A DNA stretch of 8,794 nt from JAIRTY01 sp050257395 (GCA_050257395.1 JBLMWU010000046.1:1-8794); one strand, 5' to 3'. Shown: positions 1 through 6,200, numbered from the stretch's first letter. Notes: a model not told the origin generated them from the letters alone. Numbers and translations: made by a program.

Positions 1-21
1 CGCTGGCATCCTGTGCCCGCT

Positions 22-120
22 TCATTGTGCGGGCCCGGTGGCCACGACCACGGCTGCCGTGTGCGCCTGGCCGGCCTGGTCGATCCACTTCACGCTGATC
101 ATGTCCCCCGGGTGGTATGC
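22..120 (-). pseudogene. C-terminal remnant of a PDZ-containing trypsin-like (S1C/HtrA-type) serine protease
   Basis: On the minus strand, 32 codons ending in TGA at 24-22 read AYHPGDMISVKWIDQAGQ and then a short AHTAAVVVATGPAQ tail. This resembles the last strand of the PDZ domain in secreted actinobacterial serine proteases, where a Y/HHPGD-x-V-x-V-x-W segment is followed by a G-Q-x-HTATV tail. An in-frame TAG lies immediately upstream of the first codon (123-121). Neither the in-frame sequence nor the other minus frames out to about 300 resemble a PDZ domain or a protease catalytic domain. I therefore read it as a truncated, dead end of a gene lost by deletion or rearrangement. The match is short and made from memory of the family, so another GD-rich beta-strand protein is possible. 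Confidence 0.45.
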
Positions 121-492
121 CTAAGGCTCCATGGAGCAAGGGTTACGCCTGCCCGCCAGCACTGCCAGGGGCGGAGAGCAGCATCGCCGAAGCCGGACGA
201 CCCGGGCGTCACCGGCCTGCCCGTACACATGGCCCGGGACCTTGGCCCTAGACGCTCGACGATCTCGACCTAGCATGTGGCGCTTGGCCCGGGGAGGGGC
301 GGATCATGCCCTCGCCGGGCGGTACCGCCATGGCCACCTGCCGCGCCGGACCAGTCCCGCGCCGCCGCCCGCACCGGGGACATCACCACGAACAGGCTCA
401 CCCGCACCTCTAACCCACGCGCGGGACCTCCGGCCCTGTGCGCCGGTCGCTCTGCCTCTACAGGGAGGGCTCCGTCTGGAGATGCTTGAATC
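121..492. other. Gene-free interval upstream of the DUF7455-like gene
   Basis: I find no convincing gene on either strand here. The open frames have biased, arginine/proline-rich compositions typical of GC-rich noncoding shadows. The interval contains the GGGAC-N4-GGCCC element at 423-436, and a poorer look-alike (GGGAC CTTG GCCCT) at 236-249. No tRNA-like fold or intrinsic terminator with a T-tract was recognised. Confidence 0.5.
423..436. promoter_or_regulatory. DosR/DevR-like box upstream of the DUF7455-like gene
   Basis: GGGACCTCCGGCCC fits the degenerate palindrome GGGMC-N4-GKCCC and is preceded by C, as in the mycobacterial DosR consensus. Its 3' edge lies 56 bp before the ATG at 493. 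It differs by one base from the element at 7814-7827 and by two from the one at 5022-5035. The resemblance is seen directly; binding by a DosR-type regulator is inferred. In DNA this GC-rich a single copy could arise by chance. Confidence 0.4.
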
Positions 493-828
493 ATGAAGCC
501 TGGATTCCTGCACAGAGGCGCTGGCGGGAGCGCGCCGGGATCCGGCAGCCCGCCACCAGATCCGATCCTGGCGGAGTCGCCCGCCTGCCGTGAGGACCGG
601 GCATGCTGCTGCCCGGCCAACCCCGTGGTGCGGGTCATCATGCCGCCTGCGGCCGGGAGGCCGCATTCGGTGGACCTGCTGTTGTGCGGCCACCACTACC
701 GGGTCTCCCGCCGGGCCCTGGATGCCGCGGGCGCGCTCGTGCTGCCCCTGCCCGGCAAGGCCGACGCCGCGGAGGCCGCGCTCCTGGAAGGCGACCACCC
801 GCAGCGCGCCGAAGTCATCGGACTGTGA
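493..828 (+). CDS. Small DUF7455-like Cys/His (zinc-ribbon-like) protein
   Basis: This 111-residue protein resembles the short actinobacterial DUF7455 family. Those proteins carry a CxxC knuckle, a V-R-V strand, a polar insertion and a second L-x-F-C-x-HH knuckle. Here Cys38-40 precede a PANPVVRV strand, and LLLCGHH spans residues 62-68, giving Cys65, His67 and His68. Aligned to the family, the first Cys of CxxC falls on Ala37, so the metal site would have to use Cys38 and Cys40, a C-x-C arrangement. A glycine/proline-rich stretch of about 30 residues precedes the core, and a roughly 40-residue Ala/Leu-rich tail follows, making it longer than the usual 60-80 residues. The ATG at 493 has only a GGAG 11 bases upstream. 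It converges on the acyltransferase gene. The molecular role of the family is not known to me. Confidence 0.6.
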   Translation: MKPGFLHRGAGGSAPGSGSPPPDPILAESPACREDRACCCPANPVVRVIMPPAAGRPHSVDLLLCGHHYRVSRRALDAAGALVLPLPGKADAAEAALLEGDHPQRAEVIGL

Positions 829-894
829 CGTGATGCCCAGGAGCTTGCCGACTCTGGCCGCGGCGGGCGGCACAGCCGGGCAGCAGCGGGGCTT

Positions 895-2208
895 TCAGGC
901 CGCCTTCGGCGGCTGACGTGGCTGCTCTGGGCTGAGGGCTCGCGGCCTGGCCTCCGCGGCCGGGCCGCGGCCGGTGAGCAGGATCGCGGCCAGGCCGGCC
1001 GCGCAAACGGCTAGGGCAAGCGCGGGCAGCTGCCCGCCCGGGGCGAATCCGGCGATGGCGAGCCTGGCCAGGCCGAACATGAGGGCGGCCAGGCCGGCCA
1101 GCAGGAGCGCAGGGGACCATGGCCCCGGCGGCCCGATCCCGGTGGGCAGCCGGATCATCGGCCGTTCCGCCCGCATGATGGCGATGACCAGCGGCACGAG
1201 CACCGCGGTGAGCAGGGCGAACCAGGCCGGGCGCAGTTCCCACCACTGCGCCGTGCCGATCGCAGGCTGGGGCATCACGCCTGTTGGGTAGCAGGCCACG
1301 GCGACGACGATCACCGGCACGAAATGCCACAGGTAGACGGTCATCGTCGCTTCGTTCAGGCGGGTGACGCGGCGCCACAGGAGGGGCCTGGCAAGCAGCC
1401 GGGTGGCGGCTGGCCCTGCCGCGAGGACCAGCCCGGCCTGGGCGGCGGAGTATGCGAGCAGCGCGATCGACGGCGGGTTGGTGTTGCCCGAGCCCACCAT
1501 GTCGGCCTGGAACGCCCGGGACGTCACCAGGCCGACCAGCAGGGCCGCGCCGCCCGCCGCCAGCGCATACGGGCGCCATCGGGGACGGGTCACGGTGCCG
1601 TCCTGCCAGGCGAAGCCCCACTGGTGGATCGAGCCCCACACCAGCAGGTAGCTGGCGTACCCGATCACATGCAGGCGTGGCCCTGCCGCGCCCGCACCGA
1701 CCAGGGCAGCCGCCGCGGCCATCGCGGCGGGTACTGCCAGGCCCCAGCGCCGGTGCACGGTGAGCATCACCGGGGTCAGGGCGATCAGCAGCAGGTAAAC
1801 CGGCAGGAACCACAACTGCATGGCGGCCAGCCAGCCGGCCTCAGCGACCGCGGCCGTATCCGCCCCCGCCGCCCGCGCCGCCACCACCGCCAGGATCCCC
1901 GCCACCACGAATACCGCCGTCGGCCAGCACAGCCGCACGGCCCGGTCACGCACCCACCAGGTCCAGCACTCCCCGCGCGCACGATGCGCCGCCCATGACC
2001 GGGCATTGACGTACCCGCCAACAAGGAAGAAGACCGGCATCACCTGGAACGCCCAGGTGGCCCACCGTCCCCAGCTGACGTAATCCACGGCATCCCGGCC
2101 GGAGAGCCGCCCGCTGGAGTAGGTGATGTCGACCAGCAGCCAGTGACCGTAGACCACACCGCCGATGGCCACCACCCGCAGCAGGTCGAGGTAGCGATAG
2201 CGTTCCAT
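895..2208 (-). CDS. Acyltransferase-3 family integral membrane protein
   Basis: This 437-residue polytopic membrane protein fits the acyltransferase 3 family (PF01757, OafA/NodX type), which transfers acyl groups to cell-surface or secreted glycans and lipids. The N-terminus MERYRYLDLLRVVAIGG followed by GHW (His22) matches the family's R-x-x-A-x-x-x-V-x-x-H opening. VMPVFFLVGGY (57-67) matches the usual FFxxSGY element, and RAVRLCWPT (89-97) the conserved R-x-x-R-L-x-P loop. A late VYLWHF segment matches the conserved Y-L-x-H. About ten hydrophobic segments alternate with Arg-rich loops, and the C-tail is Pro/Arg-rich and probably cytoplasmic. The frame is open upstream to 2469, but AAGGAG at 2224-2219, ten bases before the ATG at 2208, fixes the start. 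The extension would run across the divergent promoter region and into the DUF2267 gene. The acyl acceptor is unknown. Confidence 0.85.
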   Translation of the reverse strand: MERYRYLDLLRVVAIGGVVYGHWLLVDITYSSGRLSGRDAVDYVSWGRWATWAFQVMPVFFLVGGYVNARSWAAHRARGECWTWWVRDRAVRLCWPTAVFVVAGILAVVAARAAGADTAAVAEAGWLAAMQLWFLPVYLLLIALTPVMLTVHRRWGLAVPAAMAAAAALVGAGAAGPRLHVIGYASYLLVWGSIHQWGFAWQDGTVTRPRWRPYALAAGGAALLVGLVTSRAFQADMVGSGNTNPPSIALLAYSAAQAGLVLAAGPAATRLLARPLLWRRVTRLNEATMTVYLWHFVPVIVVAVACYPTGVMPQPAIGTAQWWELRPAWFALLTAVLVPLVIAIMRAERPMIRLPTGIGPPGPWSPALLLAGLAALMFGLARLAIAGFAPGGQLPALALAVCAAGLAAILLTGRGPAAEARPRALSPEQPRQPPKAA

Positions 2209-2218
2209 GCCGGGACAA

Positions 2219-2224
2219 CTCCTT
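2219..2224 (-). promoter_or_regulatory. Ribosome-binding site that sets the acyltransferase start
   Basis: On the minus strand AAGGAG is followed by a 10-base spacer and ATG at 2208-2206. It rules out the in-frame upstream starts, which have no comparable site and would add about 87 residues lacking family similarity. Confidence 0.75.
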
Positions 2225-2262
2225 GCGGCCTCAAGCATCCCCGGGCGGCAAGCGCGCACCCA

Positions 2263-2276
2263 GGGACCGAAGTCCC
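2263..2276. promoter_or_regulatory. DosR/DevR-like box A, acyltransferase side of the divergent promoter
   Basis: GGGACCGAAGTCCC has perfect GGGAC/GTCCC arms around a 4-base centre. It matches 12 of 14 positions of the mycobacterial DosR core GGGACTWWAGTCCC. It lies 54 bp upstream of the acyltransferase ATG on the minus strand, a plausible promoter-proximal position. The palindrome is seen directly; assignment to a DosR-type response regulator is inferred. Confidence 0.6.
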
Positions 2277-2314
2277 GCATTCGCGGCGCCCGGCCAGTCA
2301 GCATTCCGGATGAA

Positions 2315-2333
2315 CGCACGCCTGTGGCGTGCG
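2315..2333. repeat. Perfect inverted repeat (7-bp arms) abutting box B
   Basis: CGCACGC and GCGTGCG are exact reverse complements separated by CTGTG. The right arm overlaps the first base of the GGGAC element at 2333. This could be an operator for a second regulator or a hairpin in the leader of the DUF2267 transcript. No T-tract follows, so a terminator is unlikely. Confidence 0.4.
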
Positions 2334-2346
2334 GGACTTTCGCCTC
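2333..2346. promoter_or_regulatory. DosR/DevR-like box B, DUF2267 side of the divergent promoter
   Basis: GGGACTTTCGCCTC matches 11 of 14 positions of the core GGGACTWWAGTCCC. The left arm is perfect and the right arm degenerate. It ends 49 bp before the ATG at 2396, mirroring the distance of box A to its own gene, so each divergent gene has a proximal element. Confidence 0.4.
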
Positions 2347-2395
2347 TAGGGAGCTAGCCGGCCACGAGGTACTCAACGAGTGAGGAGGAATGGCA

Positions 2396-2881
2396 ATGTC
2401 GTTTACCGGAGTGGACAACCTGGATCGCAGCATCGACAAGTCCAATACGTGGCTGACGGATATCGCCACCGGGTTCGGTACCAGCGACCGGCACCTGGCC
2501 TACCGGGTACTGCGAGCCTGGCTGCACTGCCTGCGGGACCGCCTCAGCGTGGACGTCGCCGCGCATTTCGCCGCACAGCTGCCGGAGCTGCTGCGAGGCG
2601 TGTTCTTCGATGGCTGGACCCCAAGCCGGGTCCCGCAGAAGTACGACCGCGCCGGCTATGTCACCCGGTTCGCCCGTGAGGCACGGGTACGTGACTCCGA
2701 TGTGGGCAAAGCCGCCCGGATCGTCTCTGCCGTGGCCGGGAGCCATATGTCCGCCGGGGTGGTGGCGGAGGCCTTCCGGCTGCTGCCCGCCGATCTGCGG
2801 GAACTGCTCGAGCCCGCCGCGAGCGAGGCGGCCAACGCCAGGACATCCTCTGCCGGGCCACCCGTCGCCGGAGGGGGCTGA
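2396..2881 (+). CDS. DUF2267 domain-containing protein
   Basis: This 161-residue, helix-rich soluble protein fits the DUF2267 family. The diagnostic stretch runs from about residue 20 to 140: a helix with AYRVLRAWLHCLRDRL (35-50), then VDVAAHFAAQLPELLRGVFF (52-71), then the G-W-P turn (73-80). A second similar helical half follows around 95-140 and ends LLPADLRELLEP. The last 20 residues are low-complexity. GGAGG at 2384-2388 is seven bases from ATG 2396 but only one base from ATG 2390, so the second ATG is the start. DUF2267 proteins are common in actinobacterial stress clusters, but the biochemical role is unknown to me. It has its own upstream box B and converges on the pcm gene. Confidence 0.85.
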   Translation: MSFTGVDNLDRSIDKSNTWLTDIATGFGTSDRHLAYRVLRAWLHCLRDRLSVDVAAHFAAQLPELLRGVFFDGWTPSRVPQKYDRAGYVTRFAREARVRDSDVGKAARIVSAVAGSHMSAGVVAEAFRLLPADLRELLEPAASEAANARTSSAGPPVAGGG

Positions 2882-2958
2882 CGTCAGGGCCCGCAGCCGT
2901 GCCCTGCCAGCTGACCTCGGTCGTCATGCCGCGTCCCGTCGCCTCTGACCTCTTGCCG

Positions 2959-3609
2959 TCACGGCTCTGACCAGGAGATGCCGTGCCGGCCGTGCAGCCG
3001 GACGAAGCTTGCCTCGGTCAGGGTCCGCACCAGCCGCAGGCCGTCCCGCCCCTTTTCGTACAGAACGACATGCTCTGCGCCTCCCGGGCCGACGGGCTGG
3101 ACCAGGCGGCCCCCTGTCCGGAGCTGAGCCGACAGCGGCGATGGCACACGAGGGCAGGCAGCGGAAACCACGATCGCGTCGAACGGGGCAAAATCCGGGG
3201 CTCCTTCGGTCCCGTCCCCTGCCAGGACCACGACGTTGCCGATGCCCTGTGCGGCGAGGTTGCGGCGCGCCTGGTCGGCCAGATCCGCCCAGATGTCGAT
3301 GCTGACCACGCGGGCGGCGAGCCGGGCCAGCAGCGCGGTCTGGTAACCATAGCCGGTGCCGACCTCGAATACCTGCTCCGCACCGGTCAGGCCGAGCGCC
3401 CCGATCATCGCGGCCGACAGCGACGGCTGGGTGGTGACCTGACCGTGCGGGATGGGAACGGGCACGTCATCATAGGCCCTGCTGGCATAGGCGCCCGGCA
3501 CGAACGCGGCCCGCGGCGTGCGCCGGATGGCCTCAAGCACGCGGAGATCGGTGACGCCGCCAGCCCGTGCGGCCGCGGCCAGCTTCTCAGGGCCGGCAAC
3601 CTGGCTCAT
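2959..3609 (-). CDS. pcm: Protein-L-isoaspartate O-methyltransferase
   Basis: This cytosolic SAM-dependent enzyme methylates L-isoaspartyl residues that form in ageing proteins, starting their conversion back to aspartate. In the 216-residue frame, DVPVPIPHGQVTTQPS (48-63) is the family substrate-binding segment, matching the P-I-x-x-G-Q-T-x-S-Q-P pattern. FEVGTGYGYQTALLA (81-95) is the glycine-rich SAM-binding motif I. VVSIDI (101-106) carries the acidic ribose contact, and GDGTEG-x-P-x-F-APFDAIVVSAA (131-151) is the later conserved block. Length agrees with the usual 205-220. The frame is open to an ATG at 3663. I prefer the ATG at 3609, because AGGA sits six bases upstream and the family N-terminus begins about here. 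The upstream region reaches the long palindrome at 3817-3844. Protein repair fits a dormancy role. Confidence 0.9.
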   Translation of the reverse strand: MSQVAGPEKLAAAARAGGVTDLRVLEAIRRTPRAAFVPGAYASRAYDDVPVPIPHGQVTTQPSLSAAMIGALGLTGAEQVFEVGTGYGYQTALLARLAARVVSIDIWADLADQARRNLAAQGIGNVVVLAGDGTEGAPDFAPFDAIVVSAACPRVPSPLSAQLRTGGRLVQPVGPGGAEHVVLYEKGRDGLRLVRTLTEASFVRLHGRHGISWSEP

Positions 3610-3816
3610 GGCGCATCCTGCCGTCACGAAAAGGCCTGCGGGGCGATCTCCCTTCGCCGGCATTGTCCGGATCAGGTACTGGGGGTCGCCGTTCAGCCTC
3701 CTGGCTGTCCGGCTTCTCAGCCTTCCCGTCGCGGCTTCGGTCTCCCGAGTAGTACGTGCGGTCCAGCTCCCTCTCTCGCCTCGCAGACGTTGTTAATCTG
3801 CACGGCAGGGACGATG

Positions 3817-3844
3817 CTGACTAGGGACTTAAGTCCCTAATCAG
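3817..3844. promoter_or_regulatory. Near-perfect 28-bp palindrome containing a DosR/DevR box
   Basis: The core TAGGGACTTAAGTCCCTA (3822-3839) is an exact 18-bp palindrome. Beyond one mismatched pair (3821/3840), the flanks CTGA and TCAG pair again, giving 28 bp with a single mismatch. The centre GGGACTTAAGTCCC matches all 14 positions of the mycobacterial DosR core GGGACTWWAGTCCC. It lies about 210 bp from the pcm start and about 260 bp from the HhH-GPD start, so it could serve either or both. DosR-type use is inferred from the motif. It has no T-tract, so a terminator is unlikely. Confidence 0.75.
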
Positions 3845-3903
3845 ACGGCCGAAGGCCAGTCGCCGTGGCTGGCCCGCACGGGTCCTAGGTCTCTAGCGCC
3901 TCC

Positions 3904-3925
3904 TGGTGGTCCTGACGGACCATCG
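3904..3925 (+). repeat. Short inverted repeat (hairpin) in the leader of the HhH-GPD gene
   Basis: TGGTCC and GGACCA (3907-3912, 3917-3922) pair exactly around a TGAC loop. The stem extends outward by a G-T, a G-C and a T-G pair. If transcription starts near the palindrome at 3817-3844, this hairpin would sit in a leader of about 200 bases before the ATG at 4106. No function can be assigned. Confidence 0.3.
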
Positions 3926-4105
3926 CGGCATGAAGCGCGAGTTCCCGCCTCCTGGAGCCGGGCTGGCGGTGCGGCCGACTGGGCCTGGCCGCTGGCGCCA
4001 CGGTTCATGGCGAGACGGGCGTCGTGCTGTCGGCCGGCCAGGAGCCGGTGCTGGCTCCTCCGGCCGCGTGGGCCAGATGATCGCCGCTCCGGAGGGAGGG
4101 CATCC

Positions 4106-4933
4106 ATGAGGCATCACGTGCCGCAGCAGACCGCCGCTGCCGCTGCAGCGGATACCCGTTTCACCGATCCGCTTCTTACCAGCCCGGCAAGGCTTGCCCG
4201 GGCTGTCGTTGAGGTACTGGGCGGCCGTTTCTCGGCGGAACTGGGCATCGATGTTGATGCCGGGGATGCCGAGGTAGAGCGGTGGTTCCTGGCTGCCACC
4301 TTGTTCGGGACGCGGATATCCGCCGGAGTCGCGGAGCGTGCTTTCGCGGTGCTGAATGAGGCCGGCCTGACCAGGATCGGGCAAGCGCGCCACGTGCCAT
4401 CGGAGGATCTCGTCGAGCTCCTTGACGCGGGCGGCTATGCCCGTTACGACTTCCGCACCACATCCCGGCTGCAGGCCCTGTCGGAGATCATCGATGAGCG
4501 TTACGAAGGGCAGGCGGCCGTGATCGGCCGCAGGCACCGGGCCTACCCGGCTTTGCGCACGGCCCTGATCGTGCTGCCCGGCTGGGGACCGGTGACCGTG
4601 CAGTTGTTCCTGCGCGAGCTACGCGGCGTGTGGCCCGGCGCGCGGCCGCCGCTGGATCCGCGCGCCGCCTTCGGCGCGCGCCATCTCGGTTTCCTGGACA
4701 CGGAGCAAGCCCCGGATGCCCTCTCACAGGTCGCCCGGCTCGCCGCGGCCGCCGGCCTGGACATCCGCGACCTGGAAAGCGGCCTGGTCCGGCTGGCCCT
4801 CGCCCACCGGCGCACGCGATCCTCCTGCCCGGGCGCGGATCAGTGCGGTGTCCTGAGCGCTCATGCCCGCGGCCCCGAGGTCCCCTCAGGTAACGTGGCT
4901 GACTCTCCCGCATATCACTCATCATTAGCCTGA
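4106..4933 (+). CDS. HhH-GPD superfamily (endonuclease III/AlkA-like) protein
   Basis: This 275-residue protein is probably a DNA base-excision repair glycosylase or a relative. The layout follows the superfamily. An N-terminal helical part has FLAATLFGTRISAGVAERAF (61-80), comparable to the helix where glycosylases have their S-x-Q-x-x motif. The helix-hairpin-helix LPGWGPVTVQLFLREL follows at 157-172, and then PPLDPRA (181-187), whose Asp184 could be the catalytic aspartate. The HhH position that holds the lyase lysine in endonuclease III (LPGVGRKTA) is Val163, so beta-lyase activity is not expected. Only two cysteines occur near the end (Cys241, Cys247), too few for the usual 4Fe-4S cluster. 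GGGAGGG at 4094-4100 places the start at ATG 4106 rather than the in-frame ATG at 4007. The gene lies 166 bases upstream of rtcA on the same strand. Substrate unknown. Confidence 0.65.
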   Translation: MRHHVPQQTAAAAAADTRFTDPLLTSPARLARAVVEVLGGRFSAELGIDVDAGDAEVERWFLAATLFGTRISAGVAERAFAVLNEAGLTRIGQARHVPSEDLVELLDAGGYARYDFRTTSRLQALSEIIDERYEGQAAVIGRRHRAYPALRTALIVLPGWGPVTVQLFLRELRGVWPGARPPLDPRAAFGARHLGFLDTEQAPDALSQVARLAAAAGLDIRDLESGLVRLALAHRRTRSSCPGADQCGVLSAHARGPEVPSGNVADSPAYHSSLA

Positions 4934-5021
4934 CCTGGCGAGAGGGGCCGCATGGCCGCCGAGAACGGCTTGGCTCGGGCACCCTCCGGCAAGATCAACT
5001 GTGCCCAATGGACCGCGATCA

Positions 5022-5035
5022 GGGACCTGCGGCCT
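5022..5035. promoter_or_regulatory. Weak DosR/DevR-like element upstream of rtcA
   Basis: GGGACCTGCGGCCT fits GGGMC-N4-GKCCC with one mismatch and is identical at 12 of 14 positions to the element at 423-436. It ends 64 bp before the rtcA ATG. It is the weakest copy listed. The gene may simply be read through from the HhH-GPD gene, which ends 166 bases upstream. Confidence 0.25.
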
Positions 5036-5099
5036 CCCTATCGGGGAGCGCTGCCGGGCACCATCACAAGGCGGGCGGGACCACTCATATGGCGGGCGC

Positions 5100-6200
5100 A
5101 TGATAACCATCGACGGATCCCTTCACTCCGGCAGCGGCGCCATCGTGCGGCAAGCCGCCGCCTACGCCGCGCTGACCGGGCGGCCCGTCCGTGTCCGCAA
5201 TGCCCGGGCCCGCCGCCGGGTCCCCGGGCTGCGCCCCCAGCACGTGCAGGTGATCCAGGCAATGCGGGACCTGACGGGCGGAACCATCGACGGAGCCGAG
5301 GTGGGGTCCCTGTCCTTCGAGTTCCGGCCGGGCGACGCCGAGCCTGCCGGCCGGTACGCGTGGGACATCGGGACCGCCGGCTCGGCCGCCATGCTGGCGC
5401 TGTCGGTGCTGCCCGTCCTGGCGTTCCGCGGCCAGGGGGCTGAAGCGGAGATCCGCGGTGGCCTGTTCCAGGACTTCGCGCCGTCGGTGTTCCACCTGCA
5501 GCACGTGATCGCGCCCATGCTCGCGCAGATGGGGCTGGCCGCTGAGATCGAGATGATCCGCCCCGGCTATGTCCCGGCCGGAGAGGGCGTTATCCGCCTG
5601 GCGGTTCCGGCCGGGGGGCGGCCGCTGCGGCCGCTGCTGCCCAGCCGCGGCGAGATACCCGCGCGGGTGTGGGGAATCGCGCTCGCCTCCCATCTGGATG
5701 ACCGCCGGGTCGCGGCCCGGATGGCCGCCGCCGCCCGGGCGGTGCTTGACGCGGCCGGCATCAGCGCCGAGATCGAGGAGCGCACCGACAGCACCGCCGT
5801 CCAGGCCGGCGCCGCGTTCGCCCTGTTCGCTGACTTCATCGGCGGAACCCGGCTGGGCGCGGACCGTGCCGGGGCCCCGCGCCGCCCAGCGGAACGCATC
5901 GGCGCCCGCGTGGCAGGCCAGCTCTTGGAGGAGATCGACAGCCGCGCCACCATCGACCGGTACGCCAGTGACCAGATCATCCCGTTCGCATCCCTCGCCG
6001 ACGGCACAAGCAGATTCCAGGTCCCCTTCATGACCGGCCACACCGAGACGGCGGGCTGGCTGGCGTCACTGTTCCTCCGCGCCGAGGTCCGCACCGCGGG
6101 CCGCGCCCTGGCAGTCCGCGGCCATGGCACCCAGGACCTGCGGGCGGACTGGCGCGCGGAAGACGATCCGCCGGTGCGGGCATTCAGCCGCCTGGGCTAG
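5100..6200 (+). CDS. rtcA: RNA 3'-terminal phosphate cyclase (RtcA) family protein, divergent active site
   Basis: RtcA converts an RNA 3'-phosphate to a 2',3'-cyclic phosphate through an AMP adduct on a histidine. The 366 residues contain the N-terminal TIDGS-x5-GAIVRQAAAYAALTG block (3-26), VPGLRPQH (41-48), WDIGTAGS (88-95) and the family signature region RPGYVPAGEGVIRL (154-167). ASDQIIPFASLADGTSRF follows at 289-306, and TGHTET at 312-317 holds the candidate nucleotidyl-accepting His314 (His309 in E. coli). Length is close to the usual 340. Two conserved spots differ: EGGGQ near the N-terminus is SGSGA (10-14), and the signature GGGE is GEGV. The ATG at 5100 matches the family N-terminus; its Shine-Dalgarno is poor, and the longer GTG start at 5001 has no family similarity. 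No rtcB or rtcR is adjacent. It converges on the CapA gene. Confidence 0.85.
   Translation: MITIDGSLHSGSGAIVRQAAAYAALTGRPVRVRNARARRRVPGLRPQHVQVIQAMRDLTGGTIDGAEVGSLSFEFRPGDAEPAGRYAWDIGTAGSAAMLALSVLPVLAFRGQGAEAEIRGGLFQDFAPSVFHLQHVIAPMLAQMGLAAEIEMIRPGYVPAGEGVIRLAVPAGGRPLRPLLPSRGEIPARVWGIALASHLDDRRVAARMAAAARAVLDAAGISAEIEERTDSTAVQAGAAFALFADFIGGTRLGADRAGAPRRPAERIGARVAGQLLEEIDSRATIDRYASDQIIPFASLADGTSRFQVPFMTGHTETAGWLASLFLRAEVRTAGRALAVRGHGTQDLRADWRAEDDPPVRAFSRLG

Larger units (their letters stand above)
3610..4105. other. Gene-free divergent region between pcm and the HhH-GPD gene
   Basis: About 500 bases without a gene I can support. Open frames occur on both strands (for example 3906-4109 on plus and the end of 3893-4537 on minus), but they lack ribosome-binding sites or recognisable products. 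The region carries the strong palindrome at 3817-3844, a GGGAC half-site at 3808-3812 and a short hairpin at 3904-3925. On the minus strand an AT-rich GATTAAC lies at 3798-3792, about 24 bp from the palindrome edge, and could be a -10 element for pcm. This is a weak guess. Confidence 0.45.

Noticed and set aside
236..249. GGGAC CTTG GCCCT as a possible box
   Set aside because: Two mismatches in the right arm and no gene start nearby.
304..873. Long minus-strand open frame opposite the DUF7455-like gene
   Set aside because: Composition is Arg/Gly/Ala-rich with no recognisable motif. The plus-strand protein has a family-like Cys/His pattern in the same place.
1113..1126. GGGAC CATG GCCCC element resembling a DosR box
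   Set aside because: It lies inside the acyltransferase coding region and has a mismatch in the right arm; it shows how often partial matches can arise at this GC content.
815..1813. 332-codon minus-strand frame overlapping the acyltransferase
   Set aside because: A GC-driven shadow rich in Arg, Pro and Gly, with no hydrophobic segments or motifs. The overlapping frame encodes a clear membrane enzyme.
2209..2469. In-frame 87-residue N-terminal extension of the acyltransferase
   Set aside because: It lacks family similarity and would overlap the divergent DUF2267 gene and promoter boxes. A strong AAGGAG precedes the ATG at 2208.
2878..2887. CTGACGTCAG palindrome at the end of the DUF2267 gene
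   Set aside because: Only 10 bp, overlapping a stop codon, with no T-tract and no partner copy; consistent with chance.
4007..4105. Upstream in-frame ATG extending the HhH-GPD protein by 33 residues
   Set aside because: Arg/Cys-rich sequence with no Shine-Dalgarno, whereas GGGAGGG lies five bases before the ATG at 4106.
3893..4537. Minus-strand frame across the pcm-HhH intergenic region and into the HhH-GPD gene
   Set aside because: No motif, no clear ribosome-binding site, and it is antisense to a better supported coding frame.
4952..5443. Plus-strand frame with a GAGAGGGG site starting before rtcA
   Set aside because: It runs out of frame through the conserved RtcA N-terminus and becomes Arg/Pro-rich there. 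Its first 45 codons resemble nothing I know; a short leader peptide is possible but unsupported.
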